Below are positions 24,456 through 33,617 of a stretch of 49,747 bases of DNA, piece by piece (within the stretch, counting starts at the first letter, position 1; each line of letters starts with the position of its first letter). The DNA comes from Atopostipes sp043425375 (GTDB lineage Bacteria > Bacillota > Bacilli > Lactobacillales > Carnobacteriaceae_A): positions 1-49,747 of the forward strand of contig JBHWQC010000106.1 of the NCBI GenBank assembly GCA_043425375.1, written 5' to 3'. The notes under the pieces are model-generated. The model was not told the DNA's origin and made no database searches. It was given only the letters and a program-made list of their open reading frames with translations. The position numbers and the translations under genes were made by a program.

Positions 24456-27293
24456 TTATGCTTTTTCTTCTTGTCGGACAAGCATCCGTTTTAAATATTG
24501 GCCGGTATGACTTTCTTCGACTTTAGCAATTTCTTCTGGCGTTCCGGTAGCCACGATGGTTCCGCCGCCGCTGCCCCCTTCAGGGCCTATATCGATAATA
24601 TAGTCCGCCATTTTAATTACATCTAAATTATGTTCAATCACAACAACAGTATTTCCATCTTCCACCAAACGATTCAAAACCTCTAATAATCTTGCGATAT
24701 CATGGCTATGCAAACCGGTTGTCGGTTCATCTAAGATGTAGAAGTTATGTCCGCGTGAGATTTTTTGCAGCTCACTTGCCAATTTCATCCGCTGGGCTTC
24801 GCCCCCAGACAGCGTGGTAGAGGATTGGCCCAAAGTAATGTAGCCTAAACCGACATCGTAAATGGTTTGTAGTTTACGGACAATTTTAGGAATGTTTTCA
24901 AACACTTTTAAAGCTTCTGTTACCGTTAAATCCAAAACATCCGCAATGGAGTGGTCTCTATATTTCACTTCAAGCGTTTCAGAATTGTACCGTTTCCCGT
25001 CACAGACTTCACAGGGAATATACACATCCGGTAAAAAGTGCATCTCAATTTTTTTGATGCCGTCTCCTTTACACGCTTCACAGCGCCCACCTTTTACGTT
25101 AAAACTAAAGCGCCCTTTTTTATAACCGCGCATTTTGGCTTCATTGGTTTGGGCGAATAAATCACGGATGTCATCAAAGACGCCGGTATAAGTGGCTGGA
25201 TTACTGCGAGGGGTGCGGCCGATAGGGCTTTGATCAATCTCAACAACTTTCTCAAGCGACTCGTAACCACTGATTTCTTTATATTTTCCTGGTTTCTCAG
25301 TCGAACGGCCGACCTTACGCGCTAGGGCCATTTTTAAAACATTATTGACCAAAGAAGATTTCCCCGAACCTGAAACACCGGTCACTACATTAAAACGTCC
25401 CAACGGGAACTCAACATCGACATCTTTCAAGTTATTTTCACTCGCACCTACTACTTTAACGGCTCCTAAATCCTCTGTCCGTCTTTTTGCAGGAATTTTA
25501 ATCTTTTTCTTGCCGGACAAATATTGGCCGGTAATCGAATGGTCATTTTCCGCTACTTCTTCTGGTGTACCGGCCGCTACAATTTCACCGCCACTTTCTC
25601 CGGCGCCAGGGCCGATATCAATCAAATAGTCCGCAGCCAGCATCGTATCTTCATCGTGCTCGACTACAATTAAGGTATTGCCTAAATCACGCATTTCAAG
25701 TAAGGAATCGATTAACCGATTATTGTCGCGTTGATGCAGTCCAATAGATGGTTCGTCCAACACGTACATCACACCGGTTAAGTTTGAACCAATTTGCGTG
25801 GCTAAGCGAATGCGCTGCGCTTCCCCACCGGATAAGGTGCCGGCTTGCCGACTCAATGTTAAATAATCCAGACCGACATTTCTCAAAAAGATTAAGCGGT
25901 CAGCGATTTCTTTTCGAATCGGTGCAGCAATCATGGACTCATTAACCGAAAGCTCTAATGTTTCAAAAAATTCTAGCGCGTCGCCTACGGATAGATCGCT
26001 TAAATCTGCAATATCATATTGAGCGACTTTTACACTCAGTGCCTCGCGACTTAACCGTTTGCCGTTACATTTAGGGCAAGGCAATTCCGTCATATATTCA
26101 CGCATCACACGGCGGGTATAATCACTGGAAGTGGAGTGGTAACGCCGCTCAATATTATTCATGACTCCTTCAAAGGGAATTTTTGAGTCTCGCACTTTGC
26201 CAAAGTTGTTTTTATAATGGAAACGAAACTCCTTGCCGCCAGAGCCATATAAAATAAGATCCTGATCTTTTTTTGGCAATGCTTCAAAAGGGGTGTGACG
26301 GTCTACTCCGAAATGGTCTGCTGCTTGTTTCAACATTTCTGGATAGTATTCTGAACTAATCGGCTGCCAAGGAACGATGACGCCTTCCTCTAATGTTTTG
26401 GTGCGGTCTGGAATCACTAAATCAATATCTACGATTAATTTGGTGCCGAGTCCATCACAAGCATCACAGGCTCCAAAAGGGGCATTAAACGAAAAAAGCC
26501 GCGGTTCTAATTTCGGAATGGAGAAACCGCATTTTGGACAAGCATAATGTTCACTGAACACCAATTCTTCGCCGTCAATAATATCAATGGAGGCATAACC
26601 ATCCGCTAACTCAAGCGCTGTCTCTAAGGAATCAGATAGTCTTGAACGAATGCCCTCTTTAATGACTAAGCGGTCCACAACGACATCAATATCGTGGTTT
26701 TTATTTTTATTTAAATCAAATTCTTCACTAATATCTCGCATCTCGCCATCGACACGTACACGCACAAATCCGTCACTTTGAATTTTCTCAAAGACTTGTT
26801 TATGTTGGCCGCGGCGACCTTTAACGACGGGAGCGAGCACTTGAATCCGTGTACGCTCCGGCAATTCTAAGATTTGATTCACCATTTGGTCGATTGACTG
26901 GCTTGAAATTTCTGTGCCATCATTTGGACAAATTGGGGTGCCTACTCTGGCGTAAAGCAAGCGTAGGTAGTCGTTAATTTCCGTCGTTGTTCCAACGGTT
27001 GAACGCGGATTATTGCTGGTTGTCTTTTGGTCAATCGAAATGGATGGACTCAGGCCTTCAATACTGTCCACATCCGGCTTATCCATTTGTCCTAAAAACT
27101 GGCGGGCAAAAGCAGATAGGGATTCAACATAACGTCTTTGCCCTTCCGCATACAACGTGTCAAAGGCGAGTGAACTTTTTCCCGATCCGGATAGACCGGT
27201 AATAACGACAAATTCATCTCGAGGAATTTCCACATCAATATTTTTTAAGTTATGGGTGCGTGCACCATGTACACGAATTTTATTTTTAGTCAC
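24456..27293 (-). CDS. uvrA: Excinuclease ABC subunit A
   Basis: DNA damage recognition ATPase of nucleotide excision repair, 945 aa. It has two ABC ATPase modules: first Walker A GLSGSGKS at 33-40 and signature LSGGEAQRIRLA, second Walker A GVSGSGKS and signature LSGGEAQRMKLA. Zinc-binding cysteines are visible in CPKCGFS/CDACDG and in CEACKGDG/CEVCDGKR. The start is a GTG; an ATG ten bases upstream is out of frame and gives only a six-codon frame (MIFSD) that overlaps the GTG. A LexA-like box lies in its promoter. uvrB is not in the window. Confidence 0.97.
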   Translation of the reverse strand: MTKNKIRVHGARTHNLKNIDVEIPRDEFVVITGLSGSGKSSLAFDTLYAEGQRRYVESLSAFARQFLGQMDKPDVDSIEGLSPSISIDQKTTSNNPRSTVGTTTEINDYLRLLYARVGTPICPNDGTEISSQSIDQMVNQILELPERTRIQVLAPVVKGRRGQHKQVFEKIQSDGFVRVRVDGEMRDISEEFDLNKNKNHDIDVVVDRLVIKEGIRSRLSDSLETALELADGYASIDIIDGEELVFSEHYACPKCGFSIPKLEPRLFSFNAPFGACDACDGLGTKLIVDIDLVIPDRTKTLEEGVIVPWQPISSEYYPEMLKQAADHFGVDRHTPFEALPKKDQDLILYGSGGKEFRFHYKNNFGKVRDSKIPFEGVMNNIERRYHSTSSDYTRRVMREYMTELPCPKCNGKRLSREALSVKVAQYDIADLSDLSVGDALEFFETLELSVNESMIAAPIRKEIADRLIFLRNVGLDYLTLSRQAGTLSGGEAQRIRLATQIGSNLTGVMYVLDEPSIGLHQRDNNRLIDSLLEMRDLGNTLIVVEHDEDTMLAADYLIDIGPGAGESGGEIVAAGTPEEVAENDHSITGQYLSGKKKIKIPAKRRTEDLGAVKVVGASENNLKDVDVEFPLGRFNVVTGVSGSGKSSLVNNVLKMALARKVGRSTEKPGKYKEISGYESLEKVVEIDQSPIGRTPRSNPATYTGVFDDIRDLFAQTNEAKMRGYKKGRFSFNVKGGRCEACKGDGIKKIEMHFLPDVYIPCEVCDGKRYNSETLEVKYRDHSIADVLDLTVTEALKVFENIPKIVRKLQTIYDVGLGYITLGQSSTTLSGGEAQRMKLASELQKISRGHNFYILDEPTTGLHSHDIARLLEVLNRLVEDGNTVVVIEHNLDVIKMADYIIDIGPEGGSGGGTIVATGTPEEIAKVEESHTGQYLKRMLVRQEEKA

Positions 27294-27360
27294 TAAAAAT
27301 CATTTCCTTTTATTAGTCATTTTCCAATATTGCATCTAGTATATACTGATTAGCCTTCCA

Positions 27361-27402
27361 ATTATAACAAGAATGCCTTGAAAAATAAAGAATATATGTT
27401 CG
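27361..27402 (-). promoter_or_regulatory. uvrA promoter with LexA/DinR-like box
   Basis: TTGTTATAAT on the minus strand gives an extended -10 (TATAAT 27366-27361). CGAACATATATTCT at 27402-27389 has one perfect half (CGAAC) of the Gram-positive LexA box CGAAC-N4-GTTCG and a weaker second half. It lies over the -35 region. Confidence 0.55.
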
Positions 27403-27425
27403 GCTTTTAATTCAATTCACGAAAA

Positions 27426-27458
27426 AAACCAGTTAACCGACAGGCGGCTAGCTGGTTT
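27426..27458 (-). terminator. Terminator downstream of phoU
   Basis: AAACCAG-TA and TA-CTGGTTT pair; on the minus strand TTTTTTTCG follows. Confidence 0.8.
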
Positions 27459-27471
27459 CACTGATTGTTTT

Positions 27472-28125
27472 TTAATCTAAATCAATAATTTTTCCACTAT
27501 CTAGATAAACAATCCATTCTCCGATATTTTTGATGTAATCCCCGATACGTTCTAAATGCATACCCACAAAGGAATAATCAGAGGCTGCCAAAACGGAATC
27601 GGGATCATGTTTCATTAAGTCAATGGCCGCGAAACGCAATTTCTTATACAAAGCATCCACTTCATTGTCTCGTTGGGCGGTTTCTACTGCTTTATCCACA
27701 TCAAATTCCACAAAGGCATCAATAATATCAGTACACATGGTGGAAATTTTTTGGCCCATTTGTGAAATACTGTTTTCCAAAGCTGTATCGCGTTTTTTTC
27801 CTTTGACATTAATCGTGACTTCCGCAATATTTTGCGCATGGTCGCCCATTCGCTCTAAATCGGAAGAAGCACGCATAACAGCTAATACTCGACGTAAATC
27901 AGAAGTATTTGGTTGCTGCAGTGCAATAATTTCATAACATTTACGATCAATATCATTTTCTTTTTGATTAATTTTTTTATCGTCTTCGATAACTTGCTGG
28001 GCCAACACCGCGTCATGATTCGTCAACGCTTTAACCGACTTATAAATCGCTTCGTTCACCATGCGGCCCAACTGCGATAAATCACGATGAATTTCTGCTA
28101 ATTTTTCATCAAAAATTGTTCTCAC
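27472..28125 (-). CDS. phoU: Phosphate transport regulator PhoU
   Basis: Two three-helix bundles in 217 aa; each has the metal-binding E/DxxxD-type helix (DLERMGDHAQNI and HLERIGDYIKNI). PhoU links Pst transport to PhoR signalling and restrains the regulon when phosphate is plentiful. It starts with GTG behind AGGGGG; the nearby ATG is followed at once by a stop. It is the last gene of the pst operon. Confidence 0.97.
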   Translation of the reverse strand: MRTIFDEKLAEIHRDLSQLGRMVNEAIYKSVKALTNHDAVLAQQVIEDDKKINQKENDIDRKCYEIIALQQPNTSDLRRVLAVMRASSDLERMGDHAQNIAEVTINVKGKKRDTALENSISQMGQKISTMCTDIIDAFVEFDVDKAVETAQRDNEVDALYKKLRFAAIDLMKHDPDSVLAASDYSFVGMHLERIGDYIKNIGEWIVYLDSGKIIDLD

Positions 28126-28159
28126 TTACTGCATCCCCCTCATTTTCCGTTCTCTCGTA

Positions 28160-28912
28160 TTAACCAAAGCGTCCTGAAATATAGTTCTCCGTTTGCTCAT
28201 GCGCCGGGTTCGTAAAGATTTTTGTTGTATCGTCTGTTTCAATTAATTCACCGCTCAAAAAGAAAGCCGTACGATCCGACACTCGAGAGGCTTGCTGCAT
28301 GTTGTGCGTCACCATTGCAATTGTATAGTCATCTTTAAGTGTCGTAACCAGCTCTTCAATTTTCGCCGTCGAAATCGGATCAAGCGCACTTGTCGGCTCA
28401 TCCATTAACAATACCTCAGGCTCCACGGCTAAGGCGCGAGCAATACAAATTCGTTGCTGCTGTCCCCCCGAAATTGACAGGGCACTGCGATCAAGATAAT
28501 CTTTCACTTCATTCCAAATCGCAGCTTGTTTTAGTGACCGCTCTACAATTTCATCGAGTTCATTTTTATCTGTAATCCCATGCGTTCGCGGACCGTAAGC
28601 AATATTATCATAAATACTTTTGGCAAAAGGGTTTGGGTGCTGAAACACCATGCCGACACGTTTACGCAGTTTATTGATGTCCATTTTAGGGTCATAAATA
28701 TCTTCCCCATCCAGCTCAATCTTTCCTTCAATTCGAGCCCCTTCGACTAAATCATTCATACGGTTTAAGGTTTTAATGTAGGTCGATTTACCTGACCCCG
28801 ATGGACCGATAAAAGCGATAATTTGATTTTTATAAATATCCATATTAATGTCTTTTAAACCTTGAAAATCATCGTACCACAAGTTTAAATCTCTAATTTT
28901 CATTTTAGTCAT
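28160..28912 (-). CDS. pstB: Phosphate ABC transporter ATP-binding protein
   Basis: ATPase of the high-affinity phosphate importer, 250 aa. Walker A is GPSGSGKS (36-43), the ABC signature is LSISGGQQQRICIARAL, Walker B is VLLMDEPTSALD and the switch histidine is in VTHNMQQA. It follows pstA by a few bases. Only one pstB copy is present, whereas many relatives carry two. Confidence 0.98.
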   Translation of the reverse strand: MTKMKIRDLNLWYDDFQGLKDINMDIYKNQIIAFIGPSGSGKSTYIKTLNRMNDLVEGARIEGKIELDGEDIYDPKMDINKLRKRVGMVFQHPNPFAKSIYDNIAYGPRTHGITDKNELDEIVERSLKQAAIWNEVKDYLDRSALSISGGQQQRICIARALAVEPEVLLMDEPTSALDPISTAKIEELVTTLKDDYTIAMVTHNMQQASRVSDRTAFFLSGELIETDDTTKIFTNPAHEQTENYISGRFG

Positions 28913-28917
28913 AATTC

Positions 28918-29733
28918 CTAACTGCCTCCCTTGATAAATTGACGACTTACAAATGTCGATAAGCCATTTAACACTAAGACTAGCACGACAAGTACCACAG
29001 CCGTTGCATACGCTTCGTTCACATGGAACCCTTCATTGGCCAAAATATACATATGGACAGCTAAGGTTCGTCCAGAAGCGAAAAGCGACGAAGGTAAGTT
29101 TGTTGAAGAACCTAATGTATAAATAAGAGCCGCGGATTCACCAATGATTCGACCAATAGCCAAGATAATTCCAGATAAAATTCCTGGCATGGCCACAGGC
29201 AAGACAACATTAAAAATCGTCCGTAATTTACCAGCACCTAACGCAAAACTCGCTTGGCGCAGCGGCATGCCAACAGACAATAACGCCTCTTCAGTTGCTC
29301 GGATAATTAAAGGCAGCACCATGATGGTTGTAGTCATTATACCCGAAATCAATGAAAAGCCTGCGCCTAAGAATAAACCAAAGAATAAAAAGCCAAACAA
29401 TCCATACACAATAGAAGGAACGGCCGCTAGTGTATCAATGGCCATTGAAATCACTTTAACAATGGGTCTTGAGCGATCCGCATATTCGACAAGATAAATC
29501 GCCGTAAAAATACTAATGGGCGTAGCAATCAGCAAAGCCCCGCCAATAACGTATAAAGTCGTAATTAATGCGGGCATTAAAGAGACGTTTTGTACGGTAT
29601 AATCCCATTCGAAAAGGCTTGGTGTAATATAGGGAACCCCATTCACTAGGATAAAGAGGAGCATAAAGCCTAATGAACCGAAGGTTATCACAGCGCCTAA
29701 ATAAACAAAAAACTTAGCGACGATACTTTTCAT
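28918..29733 (-). CDS. pstA: Phosphate ABC transporter permease PstA
   Basis: Membrane subunit of 271 aa with six hydrophobic segments. The permease loop ALGAGKLRTIFNVVLPVAMPGI is the contact site for PstB. Its ATG overlaps the pstC stop by one base. Partner of PstC in the translocation channel. Confidence 0.97.
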   Translation of the reverse strand: MKSIVAKFFVYLGAVITFGSLGFMLLFILVNGVPYITPSLFEWDYTVQNVSLMPALITTLYVIGGALLIATPISIFTAIYLVEYADRSRPIVKVISMAIDTLAAVPSIVYGLFGFLFFGLFLGAGFSLISGIMTTTIMVLPLIIRATEEALLSVGMPLRQASFALGAGKLRTIFNVVLPVAMPGILSGIILAIGRIIGESAALIYTLGSSTNLPSSLFASGRTLAVHMYILANEGFHVNEAYATAVVLVVLVLVLNGLSTFVSRQFIKGGS

Positions 29734-30596
29734 TATTTATTGCCCTCTCTTTCTTTCACCCAAATAAAGGTGCCGTTTATAATTAAAATAAATACAAATA
29801 ACACTACACCGGTCGCAATTAAGGCGGATCGGTGATCACCGGAGGCATAGCTCATCTCTAAAACGATATTCGTTGTTAATGTACGCACACCCGACAAGAG
29901 ACTATCTGGTATAATTGGCTGGTTTCCGGCGACAAGGACAACGGCCATCGTTTCACCAATCGCACGTCCGATTCCCAAAACCACACTGGAAATCACACCA
30001 GAAGATGCAGCAGGTATCATAACGGTAAAGATGGTCCGTTCATGTGTCGCTCCTAAGGCGACGCTTCCGTTATAGTAGCTTCTAGGCACTGCGCGGATGG
30101 AGGATTCGGATAATTCAATGATGGTTGGTAAAATCATAATGGAAAGCAAAAGCATTGCTGTCAGCATACTATACCCATTTCCACCAATATAATCTCGAAC
30201 AAGGGGCACTAACAATTGCAAAGCAAAGAACCCATACACAATCGAGGGAATCGATGCCATTAAACTAACAGCCGGCTTCAGTATTTTATAAAGCTGCGGC
30301 GGACAATATTCTGCCATAAAGACAGCCGTTAATATTCCAATCGGAACCCCAATTAAAGCAGCTCCAATCGTTACATAAATCGAACCAAGCATCATGGGTA
30401 CAAGTCCAAATTGCGGTTCTGTTGCAGTTGGTCTCCAAACCGTCCCAAAAAGAAATTCGCTAAAGCCATATTTCATCATGACCGGAATACCATTCGCGAA
30501 CATAAACACGATTATTAGGACGAGAGAAACAATGGACATAATTGCCGAGATAAAAAAGACTTTATCCATTACCTTTTCTCTTCTTTCAGCCAACAT
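29733..30596 (-). CDS. pstC: Phosphate ABC transporter permease PstC
   Basis: Membrane subunit, 287 aa from this start, six predicted membrane segments. The PstB-coupling loop is ALGATHERTIFTVMIPAASSG. The frame could start two codons earlier, but that ATG abuts GAGAGG; the ATG at 30596 has six bases of spacing. A weak terminator stands between pstS and pstC, which lowers permease output relative to the binding protein. Confidence 0.96.
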   Translation of the reverse strand: MLAERREKVMDKVFFISAIMSIVSLVLIIVFMFANGIPVMMKYGFSEFLFGTVWRPTATEPQFGLVPMMLGSIYVTIGAALIGVPIGILTAVFMAEYCPPQLYKILKPAVSLMASIPSIVYGFFALQLLVPLVRDYIGGNGYSMLTAMLLLSIMILPTIIELSESSIRAVPRSYYNGSVALGATHERTIFTVMIPAASSGVISSVVLGIGRAIGETMAVVLVAGNQPIIPDSLLSGVRTLTTNIVLEMSYASGDHRSALIATGVVLFVFILIINGTFIWVKEREGNK

Positions 30597-30703
30597 AATC
30601 ATCCTCTCAAATTAAATTCATTCTATTCGAAAATAGTTGTTGTTTTTCAACACTTCAAATATACCAAATAAAGAGATTTAAAACTAGTTAAAGTGACAGG
30701 TTA

Positions 30704-30744
30704 CAAGAAAAAGATGGGAAGATAACCGAGTACCCTCCCATTTC
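30704..30744 (-). terminator. Partial terminator between pstS and pstC
   Basis: On the minus strand ATGGGA and TCCCAT pair around a 16-base loop with further partial pairing, then CTTTTTCTTG. Read-through is expected because pstC has no clear promoter of its own. Confidence 0.65.
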
Positions 30745-30787
30745 CTTTTATTCTTTTTGTATCCATGACGTTTCTTAAAGAAATGAC

Positions 30788-31705
30788 TTACTGAACATCT
30801 GCCCAGCTTGTGATGTCACCTAAGTAAATGCCTTGAACATCTTCTAAAGCTAAACCGTTTAGTGGATTATTGTTGTTCACAATCACTGCAATTCCGTCCA
30901 CGGCAATTGCGTCAACGCCAAGCACTTCTGCTTCTTCGTCTGCATCTAATTCACGGGAAGCCATGCCGATGTCTGCTGATCCATCAATAGCTGCCGTAAT
31001 ACCTGCACCAGAACCTGGCGCTGTGATATCGATCTCGACACTTGGGTTAAGATCTGTATAATATTGCGCAATTTCTTCCATTAATGGCTGAACAGAAGTT
31101 GATCCAACAATACTGATGTTTCCTTCCATGGCTTGCGCTTCGTATTCTTCGCCCTCGCCTACGCTAACGTAGCCTTGATTTACAGCAACTTCTTGCGCTT
31201 GAGAAGAGAAGAGGAAGTCGTAGAAGTCTTGCGCTACATCGCTTAACTCTTGACCGTATGTCACATTAAAGTTACGGGCAACAGTATAGTCGCCAGCTTC
31301 AATGGCTTCTGGCGTTGGAGCGGCACCATCAATTTCAAGTCCCTTAACTGAGTCGTCTAATGAACCTAAAGAGATGTAACCAATCGCATACTCATCACCT
31401 TCAACACCTTGCATGACAGCACTTGTCCCATTTTGGACAGTTGCCGATTGTGTAATGATGTCATCGCCATTGTCGTCTACAACTCCAACAATTTCAGCGA
31501 AGGCACCACGTGTTCCTGATCCTTCTTCACGAGTGATGACGTGAATATCTTGTGAAGTATCAAAATCTCCAGCTGCTTCTTCTGAGCCAGTCTCTTCTGT
31601 ACCTGTTTCAGTATCTGTGGTTTCTTCTCCACCATTTCCACAGGCTGCTAGTAATAAAGATAAACTAAGTGTGGACATCCATTTTGCTGTTTTTCCGAAA
31701 GTCAT
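30788..31705 (-). CDS. pstS: Phosphate-binding lipoprotein PstS (permuted order)
   Basis: Substrate-binding lipoprotein of the Pst importer, 305 aa. The lipobox is LLAAC with Cys22, then an acidic Gly/Glu/Thr linker. The two lobes are in swapped order: the segment with REEGSGTRGAF and AIGYISLGSL, normally C-terminal, comes first, and the segment with IVGSTSVQPLMEEIAQYY, SGAGITAAIDGSADIGMASR and IYLGDITSWADV, normally N-terminal, comes last. All phosphate-contacting elements are therefore present, in permuted order. I recall similar permuted PstS proteins in other Firmicutes. It is first in the pst operon, behind a PHO box. Confidence 0.93.
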   Translation of the reverse strand: MTFGKTAKWMSTLSLSLLLAACGNGGEETTDTETGTEETGSEEAAGDFDTSQDIHVITREEGSGTRGAFAEIVGVVDDNGDDIITQSATVQNGTSAVMQGVEGDEYAIGYISLGSLDDSVKGLEIDGAAPTPEAIEAGDYTVARNFNVTYGQELSDVAQDFYDFLFSSQAQEVAVNQGYVSVGEGEEYEAQAMEGNISIVGSTSVQPLMEEIAQYYTDLNPSVEIDITAPGSGAGITAAIDGSADIGMASRELDADEEAEVLGVDAIAVDGIAVIVNNNNPLNGLALEDVQGIYLGDITSWADVQ

Positions 31706-31758
31706 AAGTAAAAATCTCCTCTTTTCATAAAAATGATCTAGCTTTTTGCTTCCAGTAC

Positions 31759-31812
31759 ATCATACAAGCTGATTGTTTACATTTGATGGATTTCATGTAA
31801 ATTTTACGTAAA
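31759..31812 (-). promoter_or_regulatory. pstS promoter with PHO box
   Basis: On the minus strand four hexamers are spaced exactly five bases apart: TTTACG (31812-31807), TTTACA (31801-31796), TCCATC (31790-31785) and TAAACA (31779-31774). Three match the PhoP consensus TT(A/C/T)A(C/T)A well. A -10-like TATGAT follows at 31764-31759, at the spacing seen in PhoP-activated promoters. Confidence 0.8.
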
Positions 31813-31820
31813 GTTATAAA

Positions 31821-33617
31821 TTATAGGTTTCCCGACTCCTCCTTATTTTCTAAAGGCAGCCATAAAATAAAAGTCGTTCCGACATTTACTTCACTGTACA
31901 ATTCAATGCGACCATCCATCCGATCGACTAGCCATTTTACAATAGATAAGCCCAACCCCGTTCCGCCTGAATTGCGGCTCCTGGCTTTATCGACACGGTA
32001 AAAACGCTCAAAAATTCGCACCTGATCCGCTTCAGGGATGCCTATGCCATTGTCAATTACTTGAATGCGCGCTTCATTCTCTATCTGGTCTATATCTACA
32101 ATCACTGTACCATTTTCTGGAGTATAGGTGATTGCATTAGCGATAACATTCATCAAGACTTGTTTTAACTGGTCTCGATTCGTAAAAATGGAAACAGGCG
32201 CGCCTTCTTCTAAATAACAAGTGATGTTTTTCAATTCTATCTTTTGTTGTAAAATTTGAAAAACTTCTTGTACGACTGCCTGGAGGTCTACCCATTCTGC
32301 CGCCGCTTGATTTGGACGACGCTCCAAGCGCGACAGCTGCAAAATATCTTGGACCATGGCATCCAAGCGTGTCGATTCTTTTAACATAATTTCTAAAAAC
32401 TCCGTTAACACTTCCTCGTCATACATCGCCCCGTCAAGCAGCGTTTCACTAAAGCCTTTTAGGGCCGTAATTGGCGTACGTAATTCATGGGATACATTTG
32501 TGGCGAAATCCGTTCGAATGTTTTCCAAACGCTGAATCTCGGTAATATCGTATAACAGCACAATATAATTAAACACCCCTTCCACTTGCCCCGGAACGGG
32601 CACCACATTAGCATCCAGCGTTTTTTCTTCAGGTAAATACAAGCGTATTTCTGCATTCACTATCTCTTGTGTGGCATAAGCTTGCTCAATTAATTCAATC
32701 AGCTCAGCACTGCGGATGTAATCCGTATACAAATGATTAATTTGTCCATATAAGTTGGACCCCAGCAGTTCATTCATTACTGGATTGACCATTCGAATGA
32801 TTCGGCTTTCATCTAATAACATCACACCAATAATGAGATGATTAATCAAGCCATAAGTCCTCTCTTCACTCGCTTTTAAATGCTGCCGTTGTTCTTTTAA
32901 GCTTTCTGCCAAAGCGTTGACAGAAGTGCCCAACTCATCTACTTCGTCAAAGGATTTTGTCGTATATTTGGCTTCATAATCAGAATTGATTAGTCGGTGC
33001 ATCACTGATTTCATATCACTCGCCGCAGCACTGATTCGATGCATCCAGCGACTAGTTAAAAAGATTAATAAAATAGCTAAAATAAGAATGCCAATCAATA
33101 AAACACGAAGCGCCTCTTGCATCACATCGGTCAAATTCGCAATCTCATTCGTGAGTCTCAAAATCCCAATCGGTTCTTCTTCTTGATTGTACAGATATTG
33201 GGCGATGGAATAATCTTCCTTATTGCTTGAACCATTTTGAGCCAGCGAAATTCCTCGATCGCGTCCAAAAAACACCTGCTGTATTTCTTCTTTCTCGGCT
33301 TGATTAGGTAATTCCGTTAAAGGAACATCAGAATCAAAGAGAGGATTGCCCTCCGGGTCCATGAAAGTGATTCGTTCATGAATGACAGGCGAGACATTTT
33401 CTAAGACTTCGATAATTGCTGCTGCATTTTCTGTTTCTGTTGTCGTGAATTCATCCATATATTGCACCAAAGCGGTCATTTCCTCTTCAAGCATTTCTCG
33501 CTGGGATTCAATTACCCGATTTTCTACGATATTTGTGAGTAAAAAATAAAGTAGCAGAATAAAAACGGCTACTATTAATAAATAGATGCCGTATAATCGG
33601 TTTCTTATTTGTTTCAT
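31821..33617 (-). CDS. phoR: Phosphate-responsive sensor histidine kinase PhoR
   Basis: Membrane histidine kinase of 598 aa. It has TM1 (about 8-30), an extracellular domain, TM2 (171-188), HAMP, a PAS domain (about 255-360), the phosphoacceptor His377 in SHELRTP, and an ATPase domain with NAITYTPENG, DNGIGIPEAD and GGTGLGLSIVKWL. No disruption is visible. Its ATG overlaps the phoP stop by four bases. The cognate regulator frame upstream carries a stop codon, so the kinase may lack a working partner unless that stop is bypassed. Confidence 0.95.
   Translation of the reverse strand: MKQIRNRLYGIYLLIVAVFILLLYFLLTNIVENRVIESQREMLEEEMTALVQYMDEFTTTETENAAAIIEVLENVSPVIHERITFMDPEGNPLFDSDVPLTELPNQAEKEEIQQVFFGRDRGISLAQNGSSNKEDYSIAQYLYNQEEEPIGILRLTNEIANLTDVMQEALRVLLIGILILAILLIFLTSRWMHRISAAASDMKSVMHRLINSDYEAKYTTKSFDEVDELGTSVNALAESLKEQRQHLKASEERTYGLINHLIIGVMLLDESRIIRMVNPVMNELLGSNLYGQINHLYTDYIRSAELIELIEQAYATQEIVNAEIRLYLPEEKTLDANVVPVPGQVEGVFNYIVLLYDITEIQRLENIRTDFATNVSHELRTPITALKGFSETLLDGAMYDEEVLTEFLEIMLKESTRLDAMVQDILQLSRLERRPNQAAAEWVDLQAVVQEVFQILQQKIELKNITCYLEEGAPVSIFTNRDQLKQVLMNVIANAITYTPENGTVIVDIDQIENEARIQVIDNGIGIPEADQVRIFERFYRVDKARSRNSGGTGLGLSIVKWLVDRMDGRIELYSEVNVGTTFILWLPLENKEESGNL

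Noticed and set aside
27286..27303. Six-codon upstream frame (MIFSD) overlapping the uvrA GTG
   Set aside because: Its ATG is too close to the ribosome site, and such short frames occur by chance.
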